Of a stretch of 64,000 bases of DNA, positions 50,901-63,500 are shown piece after piece. How positions within the stretch are numbered: the stretch's first letter is position 1; each line of letters begins with the position of its first letter. A program made the position numbers and the translations under genes. The notes beneath the pieces are model-generated. The model was not told where the DNA came from. It worked only from the letters and a program-made list of their open reading frames with translations, and searched no databases. The stretch covers positions 1-64,000 of the forward strand of contig WIXG01000361.1 in NCBI GenBank assembly GCA_009869945.1, given 5' to 3'. The DNA comes from Mesaphorura yosii. Lineage: Eukaryota; Arthropoda; Collembola; Poduromorpha; Tullbergiidae.

Positions 50901-53900
50901 TGGTACATGCTTTAACACATCTCATCATGGCAGTATAACTGCATAATACTTTGAGCACGAATTTCGCAATGTCATCGTCATCTGTGTAATCGTGATGGTG
51001 ATGATCACTAGATGAAGTCCGCCAACCTCTACGCATTACGCATTGTGAATAAATCTTTACATTTGGCTGGCATTTCGTTAAGAACTGTGAACGTTTCAAT
51101 GGAAATGACAATGCATTCTTAAAAGATACGGCAAGGCTGGCAAGCAGTTAGTTGAGGATGAGGAAGGCAGGCGATGAAATGAGATGAGAAGCGTAACCAA
51201 CTTTTATGATGTGTGAACGATAAACGATAACTTCCCCGACACTCGTAAAATGCAAATCCGACCTTGGTCGACGTCGGACGTGGTTCTTAGTTGGTTTGTA
51301 TTTGTGGCTTACGCAACAGAAGAGTCTGGCGAGGTGTCATAAATCCTGTTTACGAGCTTCCGCTATTGACAATAACCTGAGACTTGCGATAGCATTTAGT
51401 AAAATGAACTTGAACTTTCGAAGATGAGACGACGATTTCTTGTCCTAAACCAATAACACGTGCTTCACCTTCTTCGCCGTTCACCCCTCGCCCTTTCGAT
51501 TTCACTGTGACGTGAGACGTGATGACGTGACTAATTAATGTTCATTTTAATTGCAGTTCTATGAAGACAAAGCCTATCGACCTGAGACAAATCAAAGGCC
51601 TCTTCCTACAGCAGCTGCAGCGCCGGCGTCCCAATCTCTTGTGAATCATCACCGCTACAAAAGTCAGAGCATCGGATACTTTGGGGGTCGGTCCATCAGC
51701 AACTACGATGATCCAAGCGAATGCGACTATACTCACAACAATAACGCGTCCCACGAATCGTTCTTCGTAGACCCGGCCGAGCAACCCTCGTATCATCATA
51801 ATCGTAGCAGCAACTATAAGTACAACTACCAATACTTACCGCCGCCCAACTCCAGACTAAAAATGTCTTCGAATGCGTACCCAAACGGCAGCAACAACAA
51901 CGGTCAACCTCCGCAGCAGCAACAGCAATTCCTGTCACATCTTCCAAGGCCAACACCGTACAAATCTTCCAGTACAACTTGGTCTCACCTGAGCTCATCC
52001 GGCACGCCAGGCAGCCAGCTGGCGCAGTACCGGCAGTCGCCGTCGTCGCAGACTCAGCAACCAAGGTTCCAGCCACAAAGTTACTACCCATTCCAGAAAC
52101 CAGAATTTCCCGACACCCGGAATGGAGGCGACCGGCCGCCGCTGTACGGAATACGGGAAGAGTCAAGTGGGACGAAGAGCGCGGAAAGCGTGTTGACAGG
52201 CGGGAGCAGCGCGGCTGCTGGAAGCTCGGCCACTGCGAACGCTGGTCCTGCCAGCGGCAGTGGCAACAATCGATATGGAAGCATGGAATGTCTCCCAAGC
52301 GCATCGCCACACACGTGGAAGAACTCACCTGGTTACCGATTTAGCATAAGTACGGGTCCCGAAGAAATCTCAAATTCCTCCTCCGAAGAGACGTTTCGCA
52401 GAGAGTCCACGATTTCTTTAGAAGGTTCCACCTCAACCACCACAAATGACTACCTGGATCAAACTCCGACTCACCAGTCCAGCACGCAACGGCAGTCGGC
52501 GACTCAGCAAATGTACGTAACGATGTCAGGGTCACACGAAATTAATTCCGATGAAATGAAAAGGATCTCAGCTAGCAATGCAGCCAGCAGCTCACAACTC
52601 AAGGGATACGAAGTTAAAATGGCGGACAGAATACGAAAGAGCTGTGAGCAGAAGGAAGAGTTTCTCCGACGGCCAAATCAGCCATTGCAGTGGGTACCGG
52701 CTCAAGCCAGTTCTCCAGCGGCAGGATTTCCAAAAGAATTCTATGCTCAACCGCAAAAGTTCCGTAAGTAGCCACCTCAATAATAACGAAATTTTCATGA
52801 AAATAGATTACTAATTGCTTATACTTGGTTTTGCAGAGAAAGTTCCTTGGCCACCGGAAAATAAGGTAGTTGTAGTTAGCACAACCGGCGCAGCACTCCC
52901 CGCATCTTCCGCCAGTGTGAGTGATAACATAATGACTGTCACAATGCGAACTCCCAAAGACAACGGAAAACCAAGTGGCAGTGGTCCACAGAAGGTACAA
53001 ATTGAGCACCTGCGTAATCACAGTGCAAGTTTAGATGAAACAACCAATCGAAAACAAGAAACACTCACAAATAAGCTGAAACAGCAAATGCTGCCCAAGT
53101 CAAGCGTCGGCATAAATCGAACAGCGAACGAAAGTTCACATAATGAGCGATTTAGCAGCGGCGCAAACAGTCAATCAATGGGCGGGTCGATGGACGCACA
53201 AAATCCCAGCTGGACAGTCACTGATTACACGACTACGATGCTGGCAAAGAACAGGCTCACTGTGGTCGGCGGAGGAAAGCTTCACTGCGACCCACCGAAA
53301 GGCTGGGTTCCGTCTTCTGTAACGGACGAGTATGGCCAGAGTTTAGGTAAGATTTAGGCTGATCTAATCAGTTATCAGTAATCACTGAGTTACTTGAGGA
53401 CGCTGTGAAGTTTCCGTTTTATAATCAAAAAGGAGACGATAAAGCTTTGCTTCGTTCTGAACGCTTAATTAATTTCAAGTTTTCAAGGGATAAAGTGCCA
53501 TAATCGAGTGAAACTTACTACAAGCTAGTTAGTCTCAAGTTGTGGGTTTGATTTGTCGATAATAACTTTGTATACTTTACACATTAGCACAATTCCACTC
53601 AAATTCACTGGACCAGCTTTCAATGAGACCGAATTACCTGCAGTTACCTGGAACTCTTCTCAATGCTGTCGCTCGCACTAGAAATTTACCCCCTGCACAA
53701 CGTTCCGCCACCACAAATCGCTTAGGTTATTAAATTGCACATTTAAATCGAAGAAACCTGTGCACTTTTAGAACTTCGTTCATTCTCCATTTCCGTTTGT
53801 AGTCATCTATCAACTATTTGGTAGCAAATTGAATTTCTTGAGACTTCGCTTCACTTTCTATTAAATTTATTCTTATTCTTGCAAATTGCTCTAACTCAAA

Positions 53901-56900
53901 TCGGGAACTAATGCTTTTGTCCAATGGGTCTTGTCGTCTTTGTCAACAATTGGTCCTTTACTTTACTTGACTTTGACGGTCTTTTGAATGTGTATATTAA
54001 CAATATTGTGCCAACTATTGTAACTATTCAATTACCACATTTTGCTCGAAATGGCTTCCTAACCTTGGAATTTCTTGTACTTGTGTTTAGATCCGAATGT
54101 GATTTTACGAAAACGCGAAACTGATCTCGGTATGTGTAAAATGTGGAAGCAGTTTTAACCAGACGAAACACACGTTTTTAATGCATGATTGTTATTGCAG
54201 ATGACAACGATCGCTTAGTTCGTCGAGTTTCATACTTGAAGGCAACATCCAGCCCAATTGATATGGAAAGGAAGAACGCGTCCAGCCCAACAACCCCAAC
54301 CAAGAGGTACGAATGCTTGTTTGCATGCTCTACAATCCGGATTTCGTCGATTCGTCTGCAATTTTGGTGAATCTGGCGAATTTGCAATTTAGGACATAGA
54401 CTTTAGATTCAGATTTATGCTGTCGGAAAATTAATTGCTATTATCCTCGGCATTAATTCGTATTAGCTATGATGACGATGTGGAGCGCGTTACACTACGA
54501 AAAACGTCAATTGGTCCAAGCGGAGGCAGGCGACGAAGCGTTGCCAAATTAAGTGCGGAATTTTTCCCCAAAGGCCGCATAATCAGACTGAAACAATTCT
54601 TCGAAGAAAGAACACAGCCTTCATCTCTTTTCAAATTTAATTCATATACTACTAGGTTTGGTACATTTCTGCAACTCGAGTGAGGGTGAATTTTCTGATC
54701 TGACACAGTGTGACCATTAGCAATGATAGCACAGTGATAGCAACTAGCAATGATGCATCGACAGTAGTTTTTGCGTGTGATCTCTACTCTACTTCTATGT
54801 CTTGTTCTGTCCATTGTCTCTAACGGGTGCATAATTTAATATGGGTTGACGAAACTAAAAGTACTTAAAATAGTCTAGAAAATTTGAGAAACTTCATTGT
54901 TTGCGACTAGAATAGGTGCACGCACGAACGGCAAACAGACAAAAAATACAAATGTTTGTGAGGCTGACACGCGTTGGCGTTGACGTTTGTTTAAGAATCT
55001 AACAAGTAACCTCAGCTTCCGGTACAAGACTAATCCATCGCTTTGAAATTACAGTCCGACCTCGGAGTTTCGGCATTTTGGAACCCTCGTTTCCGAAAAG
55101 ACTCCCGACAATTCCGAAGTCATTCGTGATGGCCAAGTACACTTCAAAGTCCGCGCCGGTGACACCAAGGTACGACTATTCTAGAATCGAGAACGTTAAA
55201 GTTCAGTTATAACTTGATTTGGAATTTCACGAATCCTATTTGTTTTATTTATGTAGAAGGGTGGTTACTACCGCTCTTGGCGTAACGGCTGGGCTCAAGG
55301 TTAGTAATTACAAATACTGATTACATTTTACTTAGATTAGGTTTACTGCATTAACTTCAAAGACCGAAGCACTAAGCACCTAATCTTTGGCAACTACTGG
55401 CAGCAATGTTAATTTCACTTTATTTTGCAGTTCGTCGTAGTGGTTGCTTGTACTTGTCAAAGGAGAAGTTAACCAAAGACACGATCTCAGGCGGTGAAAC
55501 CGATGTGATATTATGTATTTGTCTGAAAGACGGCGTTGTCGTTGAGGCAGCTGATGATTACACGAAGAGAAAGTACGTTGTACGAATTAAGACGTCTTCT
55601 AGTGTTCCCTCATCCACACCTTCCGGTGGAGCATCGAATACAATTCCAGTAGAAATACTACTCCAAACTGACGACCCGTTTCTGCAAATCAAATGGATTC
55701 AGACACTCCAACAGCAACAAGACAATAATAATTATGCCAACAGTAGCAAGACAGTCATCATTAACCCCAATGAAATGAGTTCGCCAAAATCGTCCCTTCT
55801 TCGTTCACTGCTAACAGCACCAAACGCGTCAAGCTCACAATCCACGTCAACCACCTCGAATACTCCGTACTTAACAGTGGCAAACTCCAGCTTACAAGGA
55901 ACTGGAGGAGCGTCGCCAAAGAATAAGACATGGAAAGGAAAAGTTGCGCGTCAATGGAAGAAAATGCATCTGAGTTCCAGCGCGTCTCAAACCAGTGCAA
56001 CCGGCTCTTTCGGACAAGGCAGTGTTGCCGAAAGTGGCGCCACCTTCGGCGTGATGCTTGAAGATTGTCCCGTAGCAGAAAACAGCCTAGTTCCAAAAGT
56101 CCTGGAATTCTGCGTGGAAACTGTCGAAGAGCGTGGTCTCGGAATTGTGGGGATTTACCGAATTCCAGGAAATAATGCTGCAGTTGGAGCTTTAACGGAA
56201 AGTTTGAACAAAGGAAATGAGCCAAATCCGGATCAAGTATGTCTTAGCATTTAATCTTTAATGTTCATAGTGCGTGAATTTTGTGTAATTTCTGATCTCC
56301 TTTCCTAGGATCCGAGATGGAAAGATGTGCATGTGATATCAAGTCTTCTCAAATCATTTTTAAGAAAACTGCCAGGTATTTCAATATTTTTTGTTAATTT
56401 GAAGTAGTTTTCTATTGAATATTGAACAGTCTTGAACTAATTGAAAACAGTTAATAGCCTAATATGTAACGACCTAATAGTTAAGTTGTAAAGAAATCAT
56501 TAATTAATCACCTCCTTCCGAGGAATCATCTGCGTCAGAAGGGTCCGATGAATCAAAAGTGTCCGCGAAAGTACCGTTGGGGGGTTGCGCCGGTTTAGTT
56601 TGCTTAACGTCTGCCTCATCTAAATGCAACTTCAAGTAATGTCTGAACTTTCCTTTGTTGTGAACGCAATTACACTTCCCCTTCAAATAATCGAGGCAAA
56701 AAGAAGGTGGTTATGTTCTCCTAAGCACACGGCGTCGTCAATTTCATCATCGTTAAGTAGTTTAATGACCACTTGCTCTTCAAGTCTCGAGTATTGTATT
56801 CACAGAATTTGTTCTGCGGCTGACATAACTTTACTTTCATTTTCATTTTTAATCCATCTGCCATTCTTTCCAGATCCACTTCTCACATCCGAGCATTATC

Positions 56901-59900
56901 CAGAGTTCATCGAAGCCGCAGCGGACGCAAATCCTGACAAAGCACTCGAAAGAATTCGGACTCTTATTCATGATCTCCCGGATCCCAACTACGATACGCT
57001 TCGCTACCTCATTTACCATTTACGAAAAGTCTCTGATCATTCCGAAAAGAATCGAATGGAGGCACGAAATTTGGCGATTGTATTTGGTCCCACTGTTGTA
57101 AGAACCTCCGAGGAAAATGTTGCGTCGCTTGTCAACGATATGCAACATCAATGCAAGATTATGGAACTGCTTATCAATAACGTAAGCTTCCTTTTATTGA
57201 AATTATGTGCTTCGGCTTTCGATTTCGAGTATTGTAATCTTTCTCCCTTGAATAGGTTGATGAGATATTTAAAGAGAAGGAAAACGAATCTCCAACTCCT
57301 GAGGAAGATGCTTCTGCGAAACCGGTGAATACTGTACCTGCTCAAGCAAGAATCGAAAGTATGATGGCCTTCAGTTGCAAGCTCCAAGTCGGTTGCAACT
57401 TGCAACCGATTTATCCTTTTGACAATCCGTATTAATTTGACTTTTGTACACTTTTCAGATGAAATTAAAGCTTCGCTTCTGCAGGCAGCCCAAAGAAAAG
57501 TTTTGAATCAAGTCGTACAGCCTATCCAAAATATTTATGTAAGTTTCCAAAAACCCTTACCAAGCTTTTGTTGTGGGATTGATTATTAATTGCTCCATGT
57601 GCCTTTTAATTCAGGGACTACCGCCAAGTAATTCTCGGCCAGTGGATGAATCAGGGCTCATTCGTTCGTACGCGGGACTGGGAGAAGAAACTGAACAGCG
57701 AGTGAAGCAGTTTGAGATGGAAACACGAGCACTTCTGCACAGAGATGCAAGATCTCCGGTTCTATCAAACAGCACCAACTACATGAGAAAAATTGACAAC
57801 GGGAATGGAGATCCGATCAAGCAGGAACGGATGCGAGTAGAAGCGGCTTGGAAGCGAGCGAAGGACGATCTGGAGAGGGACGATTTTTACGATCAACTGG
57901 CAGACAATCCATCCAGTGAGCAGCACTATTTTAAAGTTTATCAGGCACTTACAGGAGCACAGCGTAATCTTAATGTCATCCCCTGAAGGTATTGTGGAGC
58001 ATCGTGACCGGGGATTAGCGCCCTATTCTCTTACCTCACACAATGTCAGCAGCAGTAGCATAAGCAGTACAAACAGTGGCGGTGTTGGACCCGCTATAAC
58101 TTCGCCCTACGGAGTCTCAACTTGGCCAGTACGTTTGGGCCCCACTCCTTTCAAAAGTCAATCATCCAATCCGTCTTTACCTCCAAAACCTCCGCACCAC
58201 TCGACTCAAAGAGCTTCAACTATCTCCTCAACAACTCCTGCGGTCTTGACAAGCACCAACGAGAAATTGACAAAGAGTACGGAGTACCTGGACGAACTCG
58301 ACCCGACCAAAACCAGCCCGGAGCGAGTACAATTGAAAAGGCTGAAAAACTTTGAGTCTTTAAATTATGAGTCGAAAACATTTGGGTCTTTGGACTCACT
58401 CCGAGACATTGCGAATGGGTCCAGAGAAGACTTGTCAGCAAAACCTGATGGTAAGCGTGGAAGAATGTTGTCCAGGAGCTTATCTACGTATCCTTCTCAT
58501 TTATGTTGAACGATTCTTTTTCTTCTACACTATTTCTTTCTATCACTACTCGTCCAGGGTTTGCTATAAGACGACCACGCTATTGGTACAACTCGAATTT
58601 TCGGCACATGACATCTTAAGTTTACATAAAATACGATGAAGGTAGATTTTGATTTTGTTGATGTACAGAATTTTATGGGTTGTGGTTACTAACCTAATCT
58701 AATCAAATGCTAACTTTTTAATCGTTCAATTTATACTCACAAGATTTCTGGTTGGTAGACTCTAATTCTAGAGTGAACTAATTTGATTCTTCTCACGCCC
58801 TGATTTGACGAACATCTCGTTTCCACAGAAAATGATCTCGTCACGTCCATGAGTAGAGAGATGGGCAAGAAATTGGAGCTTTTACACCCGAACGCTGATC
58901 AAGTCGAAGAAAGGAAAGAAGATATTTCGAAAGACAATGGCAGCCCATTGGAAGTAAAACTTGCGCCAAACCATTGCAATGGAGTTGGCAGCAAAGGTCA
59001 AGCAGAAACCATACAGAAAGTACCGAGAAGAACAAAGTCAATGATTAATCGAAGGAAAAGTGACATCAATTCACCTACGGAAAAGGAAAAGGAGTTGGAA
59101 GACATCTCAAATCGGGATCCTAGTCTCAATCGTGCTCATATTGTAAGTGTACGTCATATGCTTGTAAAATTCTGAGCCTCCGTTCCGGTAAATGGGAAAT
59201 CGAATGTTGTCTTCTTCCTGCAATTTCCTACAAATCTTTTTCCTCTGAGGCATCTTTGTGTTTCAATTTCCACGGCGGCCTCTATGTAGTCTCCACACGA
59301 AGAGTCTGCCACGCAAAGAGGTTCCAAAGTCCCTGGCATCAAGTACATTTTGTATTTGATGTCACTGCAAAACCCTTGCGTCCCAGTTTGATAGCAATTT
59401 CCAACAAAGTCAAACCAGAAATGGTTTTCAGGGTTTCTGCTGGTCGAATTTGAGCCGGCGTCGATTTGCTGAAGGCAAGGGTTCGAAATGCAGATCGGTT
59501 GATAGAAACTTGCTGATCGATTCAGTACCAGCCACTCGTTTACCATACACGGACCCTGCAATCAGAATTTAATTAAAGGAGGCTGTAAGAGCTGTAGCGT
59601 CCTCGTATATACACAAAGTTACCTGTTCATAGCCGTAATAGCATCGCCCGGCATCTGGCCAGAAAAATTTCGGCCTGAATGTGCAGTTATTATGATCGAG
59701 ATCAAAATCATCACAATCACAGTACCCATGTTTAATGTTGGCCGGGTCAGGGACAAATTTCATAAGCTGTCTACATGGGCCTTGTTCGTTCTGGTGAAAG
59801 CATTCATTTTGTTCGACAGAGAACAAGGTTCCGTTATCACAGTTTGACCTGTATTAAACGCGATATCACATCTGCTGTGAGTTGTACCGAAATTGGCAAC

Positions 59901-60529
59901 AAAAAGTAAAAAAGATCTCACGGCTGAAAGCTGATTTCTTCCGTCGCTGCTTTTTGTGAATTTTCTGTGGAGGCAGGGATAACAGCTGACACTGTGTTAA
60001 CGTTGAGGTAGAACAGAGTTAACATGAGAAAGTACGCCGCATTCTTGAACTTTGGGGAGTTAGCCATTCTTCCTTTCCGAGTAATGAGCGGTTGGCAAAA
60101 TTGAGTTTGAGTGCTTTCGGATTGTTTGTTTAGCAGCCAAGTATGGTCAACTTTCCCAAAAGAAATCAGACGAGTTTGGCTTGACTTGATGATTTCTTCC
60201 TTGTGTAATGACAACTTTGCCTTGTGTATTTGCAGAGTGGCAGCTCGTGGTCCGGACCTCTCGATATCAATGAACATGAATCGGGAGCCCCAAACTTGAC
60301 AAAGGAAGCTAAAACGGTGTCCAACAAGCTGAAACGAGAATGTCGTCGTCGTCATTCGCTAAACGGCACTGCGGACATTCTTCGTCTCATGTTTGGTAGC
60401 AGCAACAATGATATTAAGGACGCCCGAAAGAAGAAGAACGCTGGCGAGGGAAGTCTGGCCAGCGACGTAGCGCCAACACTCACCACAACCCTGCTCACTT
60501 CTAATAACATATTAGAATCTCATGTATAA
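44986..60529 (+). CDS. RhoGAP19D: PDZ-PH-RhoGAP protein, RhoGAP19D/ARHGAP21/23 type
   Basis: GTPase-activating protein of a family that restricts Cdc42 at cell-cell contacts in polarised epithelia. Nineteen exons: 44986-45054, 45827-45928, 48409-48538, 49534-49667, 51557-52763, 52837-53346, 54201-54306, 54467-54655, 55055-55169, 55257-55299, 55431-56236, 56309-56375, 56874-57181, 57256-57358, 57459-57538, 57615-57915, 57989-58450, 58829-59142 and 60236-60529. All phases agree, giving 1779 residues. The PDZ domain (about 24-145) has the binding loop HGFGFTLRHFIIYPPD. A Ser/Gln-rich linker reaches about 815. The PH domain (about 830-960) includes GGYYRSWRNGWAQVRRSG, with a low-complexity insert. 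The RhoGAP domain (about 1070-1262) has the arginine finger in GIYRIPG (about 1110) and NRMEARNLAIVFGPTVVR. The tail is basic and Ser-rich. The first exon is the least certain; the ATG at 44986 is chosen because it is open and phase-compatible. Confidence 0.88.
49471..49501. repeat. 12-bp tandem repeat in a RhoGAP intron
   Basis: The unit tgccgtgctgcg occurs twice, followed by a partial copy tgccgtg, ending about 30 bases before the PDZ exon at 49534. It lies close to where the branch point and pyrimidine tract should be. Confidence 0.7.
56504..56799 (-). pseudogene. Decayed antisense fragment, possibly CCCH zinc-finger-like
   Basis: Lies inside the 498-nt RhoGAP intron 56376-56873, on the opposite strand. 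One frame is open from 56799 down to about 56700 (it contains NDDEIDDAVCLGEHNHLLF). A second frame continues from there to a stop at 56504, starting CLDYLKGKCNC and including NKGKFRHYLKLHLDE. The switch falls at a run of five A/T (56698-56702), as expected of a single-base indel. The CxxxLKGxC...KFRH pattern resembles a CCCH finger such as those of ZC3H10-like proteins, but the third Cys is missing. The acidic end (SSDPSDADDSSEGGD) looks protein-like. It could be an old retrocopy fragment, a real exon of an overlapping gene, or chance. Confidence 0.3.
59154..60067 (-). CDS. Nested secreted cysteine-rich protein, DUF4789-like
   Basis: Function unknown; probably secreted. Minus-strand exons 60067-59922, 59848-59623 and 59555-59154 have clean GT-AG borders and matching phases and give 257 residues. 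The start MANSPKFKNAAYF leads into a signal peptide (about 10-28, cleavage near NTVSA). Two half-repeats follow, each with Cys then Q-G-P-C: ECFHQNEQGPCRQLMKF and GRCYYGYEQGPCMVNEWLVL. This resembles the arthropod DUF4789 family, in which a QGPCxxGEWLV block recurs. Further cysteines (CISNPC, GNCYQTG, GFC, CVADSSC, QRC, GNC) suggest disulfide bonds, and several N-x-S/T sites are present. The whole gene lies in the last intron (59143-60235) of the RhoGAP gene on the opposite strand. Its stop codon is only 11 bases from the RhoGAP exon, so its 3' UTR must run antisense across that exon. Confidence 0.8.
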
Positions 60530-63500
60530 ACAATTCATGAAGAAGCAACAAGCAACGGAGAACAAACAAGACCGCATAACCTTCGTTGCATTTGCAAATT
60601 ACCTACATGTATTATTCAGCGTACTAACTGGCTAAACGCTAATTAATATAAACGTACGGCTAATTATTTTTAATTACGTATTTCAAAGGTGATGTAAAAC
60701 CTTATTTTTGTGTACCTTCTCGCTGGTCTTTGTGCTACTCTTCTTTTATCAAGAACGTATTAAGATTGAAGCATCTATATTAAGGTGGCAACTTAGAGTT
60801 GCCCAAATTAGTTTTTCATGACGCAAGGTAGCTCGAGTACCTTCACTCAACGTGTAAATATGTACGTGGAATTGCTTGCACCTTAAAAATCATGGCAGAA
60901 GTACCACGATTGACCCAAATTCTCATTTATATCGTGCGTGTTTCGTGTTGCATTTGTAAATTTGTGTCGTCAAGTTCAAAATGAAATTAACTAAGACAAA
61001 TAATCATGTTCTCAGTCATTAAGCAACGTTCTCGAATCCATTTCTTTGTCTTCGGTTTGTTTTAAGTCTGTGATGAAATTAATTAAGCTTAAGTGTTAAG
61101 TGTTAAGCGTACGTTTTTAGCCAATTCTTGTATCTGTATCCCTTTTCCATTCACGCAATATTCTCCTTGCTGGAATCGCCCGAATTTCACGCAATTATCT
61201 TTTGCTTGCAGTACTCCTGTGATGAAAACTAAGCTCTGATCATATCAGAAACAGAAATCAAGTGTTTCAGGCTCCTGTGCTTTGCATTTTTAATGAGAAT
61301 TCACAAAGTATGATGTTCTTTATATCGAATACCCTCTTAATTTCTTATCCAACTGAACTGCTTTTTAAAACACGCCACGAACAGAACTGAATTGAATACT
61401 GAATTTTTGCTATTCGCAATGGAAAACTGAGTAACATTGTTAAACTAAACTGAATCAATATCATTCTTAAATTGCAATTTGTCAAGCAAATCAATGCATG
61501 CTTTACGTATAACCATATTAGTTTATATTTTAAGCGGAAACGAGTATCAGGAAACAAACCAACTCTTTTTTATACTTTTATTTAGTTAGCCTAATTGTTA
61601 TATGACTTACCGAGCAGCAACTCGCGACAGATTTCTGAGTATCGAACTTTTTCGTTTTCGTATTTATACTCACCAACCTGAAAGACACGAAGCATAAACA
61701 TGAAAAATGGAGATATTTTTCGAGAGAAATGACAACTTATTTTTTGTGATCACTTTGGAATTGCTGAAATAAAAAGGCATAATAAACAGAAATCGCGACG
61801 GCGTGATTGCATTTCACGTTATTGCAACTTCATAACAAAACACGTGGGCGACTTGAGTGCTGTTATTTTGGAAAGAAAGCCCTTCGGGACGACGGAAGTT
61901 GGCAATCGCCAGTCAGACGGCCAAACCCCACGCTACGCAGCATTCAAGTTCAACACTTTTTGCCAATTCTCTTGAAGCCTTGCATTTAAACCTTCGTGTG
62001 ATTTAATTACAGGGTCCCAACAACAAAATTCCAATATTTACGCTACATTCCGTGAAATTCCTTATTGCCAGAATTCTTTCGGCTTTTAGCATTCACATTG
62101 TTTCTTTCTTTCCATTTCCACATTCTAAGAAACAAGTGCGCGCACTGGCTCATAGAAAATAACGTTGGGTAGACACACGTCGGCTTGACCTTTGATCAAG
62201 CCGACGCTCACGTAGCGCAACCCGTAACATTCTCGAAATGGCAATAATCGCAATGGGTAAGATGAACATGAGAAAGGATTCAAGATTGTAAAGTCCACGC
62301 CAGGCCACAGAAGGACCTTGAACTTCCGAAACCCGAATCCCGAATTCCAAACCGATTATCGTTTCGTGCCAATTCCGAAGGAGTAATGCACAAGCCGTTA
62401 CTGGAAAACTTTCCCATAATTTTTGCCAGCTCCCAAATGTTTCTGCTGGAAAATGTCACGGTGGTCATTTAAAATGCCTTGTGTGTTTGCTGTCATGAAA
62501 TGTGAAGCCCAGCGTTTTGTGGTCATAAAGAGCATATGTGACCACCACCTCGCGAAATACATAAACTTTTGTTGTACAAATTTCGAAGTTTCCCTTACGT
62601 AATGAGTCGAGTAATGGAATGAGATACAAAAGAAGTAAGAAATGCGATAAGCTGCCAGCCAGCAGCAGTAGCAGACCACAAAAGCCTATTAATTCGATCG
62701 CCAAGTTTTATCTTAATGCGGTGTGGAAAGGGCAGGTTGTGGTCGAACTCGGTTTTCGATAACTTATGGCTTAGTTGAGCTGGATGGATAGCGAGAATCG
62801 AAAGTGATTACTGCTTGACTTGACAAAACGTCATCGTTATAACTCCAGACAGACGAGAAAATGGGCCGTGACGGCCGGTCGAGTTGTGTATTTTTAATGA
62901 GCTAAAGTGTTTTTGTGTACTAGGTGTAGCTTAGTTGACATTTCCAGGCATTAATCCTATTTCGATTTCCATCACAGAGTTTGTATGAATATAAACATTA
63001 ATCATAACTTTACGTAATCGCATTTACGTTTGCAAAGTTCGTGTTGGTAAAGTAAAGGAAAGCGAAGGTGCAGTAGACGACGGCAAGTCGAAGGCGTAGG
63101 TTACCTATTCAGAAGGGAGAAGGCACTGGCACGAAGGCGAAGTTGTCATTGCTCTGCTTGTGTCGTACTCGTCGTCGTTGTCGTGTTATTATTGGATTTT
63201 AATTTCCAGAGTGCCAGCAGCATCGCTCGAAATGAAAGCATAAGTTCCTGGCCGTCGCATCGCAATCGCAAGTGTTCTTCAACTAATGTTAAATTCTCAA
63301 GTCTCAGCATCGCATAGTCAGTAAAAATATAACCCTTGATATTCAATTACGTGACGTACAACGCCGAGTTAAAGCAGAAATACGTTTACGTCTACGTCGA
63401 AGTAGTTTCCAAGAGCAGCAGCAACCATGGCCATTCAAAGCTGGATGGAGCCAAAACCAAAGCAGGCAGACTCGCAGGCGATGCTGGTCGGGAAAAATCG

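Noticed and set aside
51696-52328. 210-codon minus-strand frame
   Set aside because: It is the antisense shadow of the Ser/Gln-rich RhoGAP linker exon, whose codon composition suppresses stops on the other strand.
57916-57986. Stop codon in the RhoGAP reading frame, suggesting a pseudogene or assembly frameshift
   Set aside because: A GTGAGC donor and a CCCTGAAG acceptor define a 73-nt intron that restores the frame without any indel.
62465-62704. Leu-rich minus-strand frame resembling a signal peptide or membrane segment
   Set aside because: It begins with TTG right after a stop; the Leu run comes from a CAG/CAGCAG repeat, and no splice sites or family match were seen.
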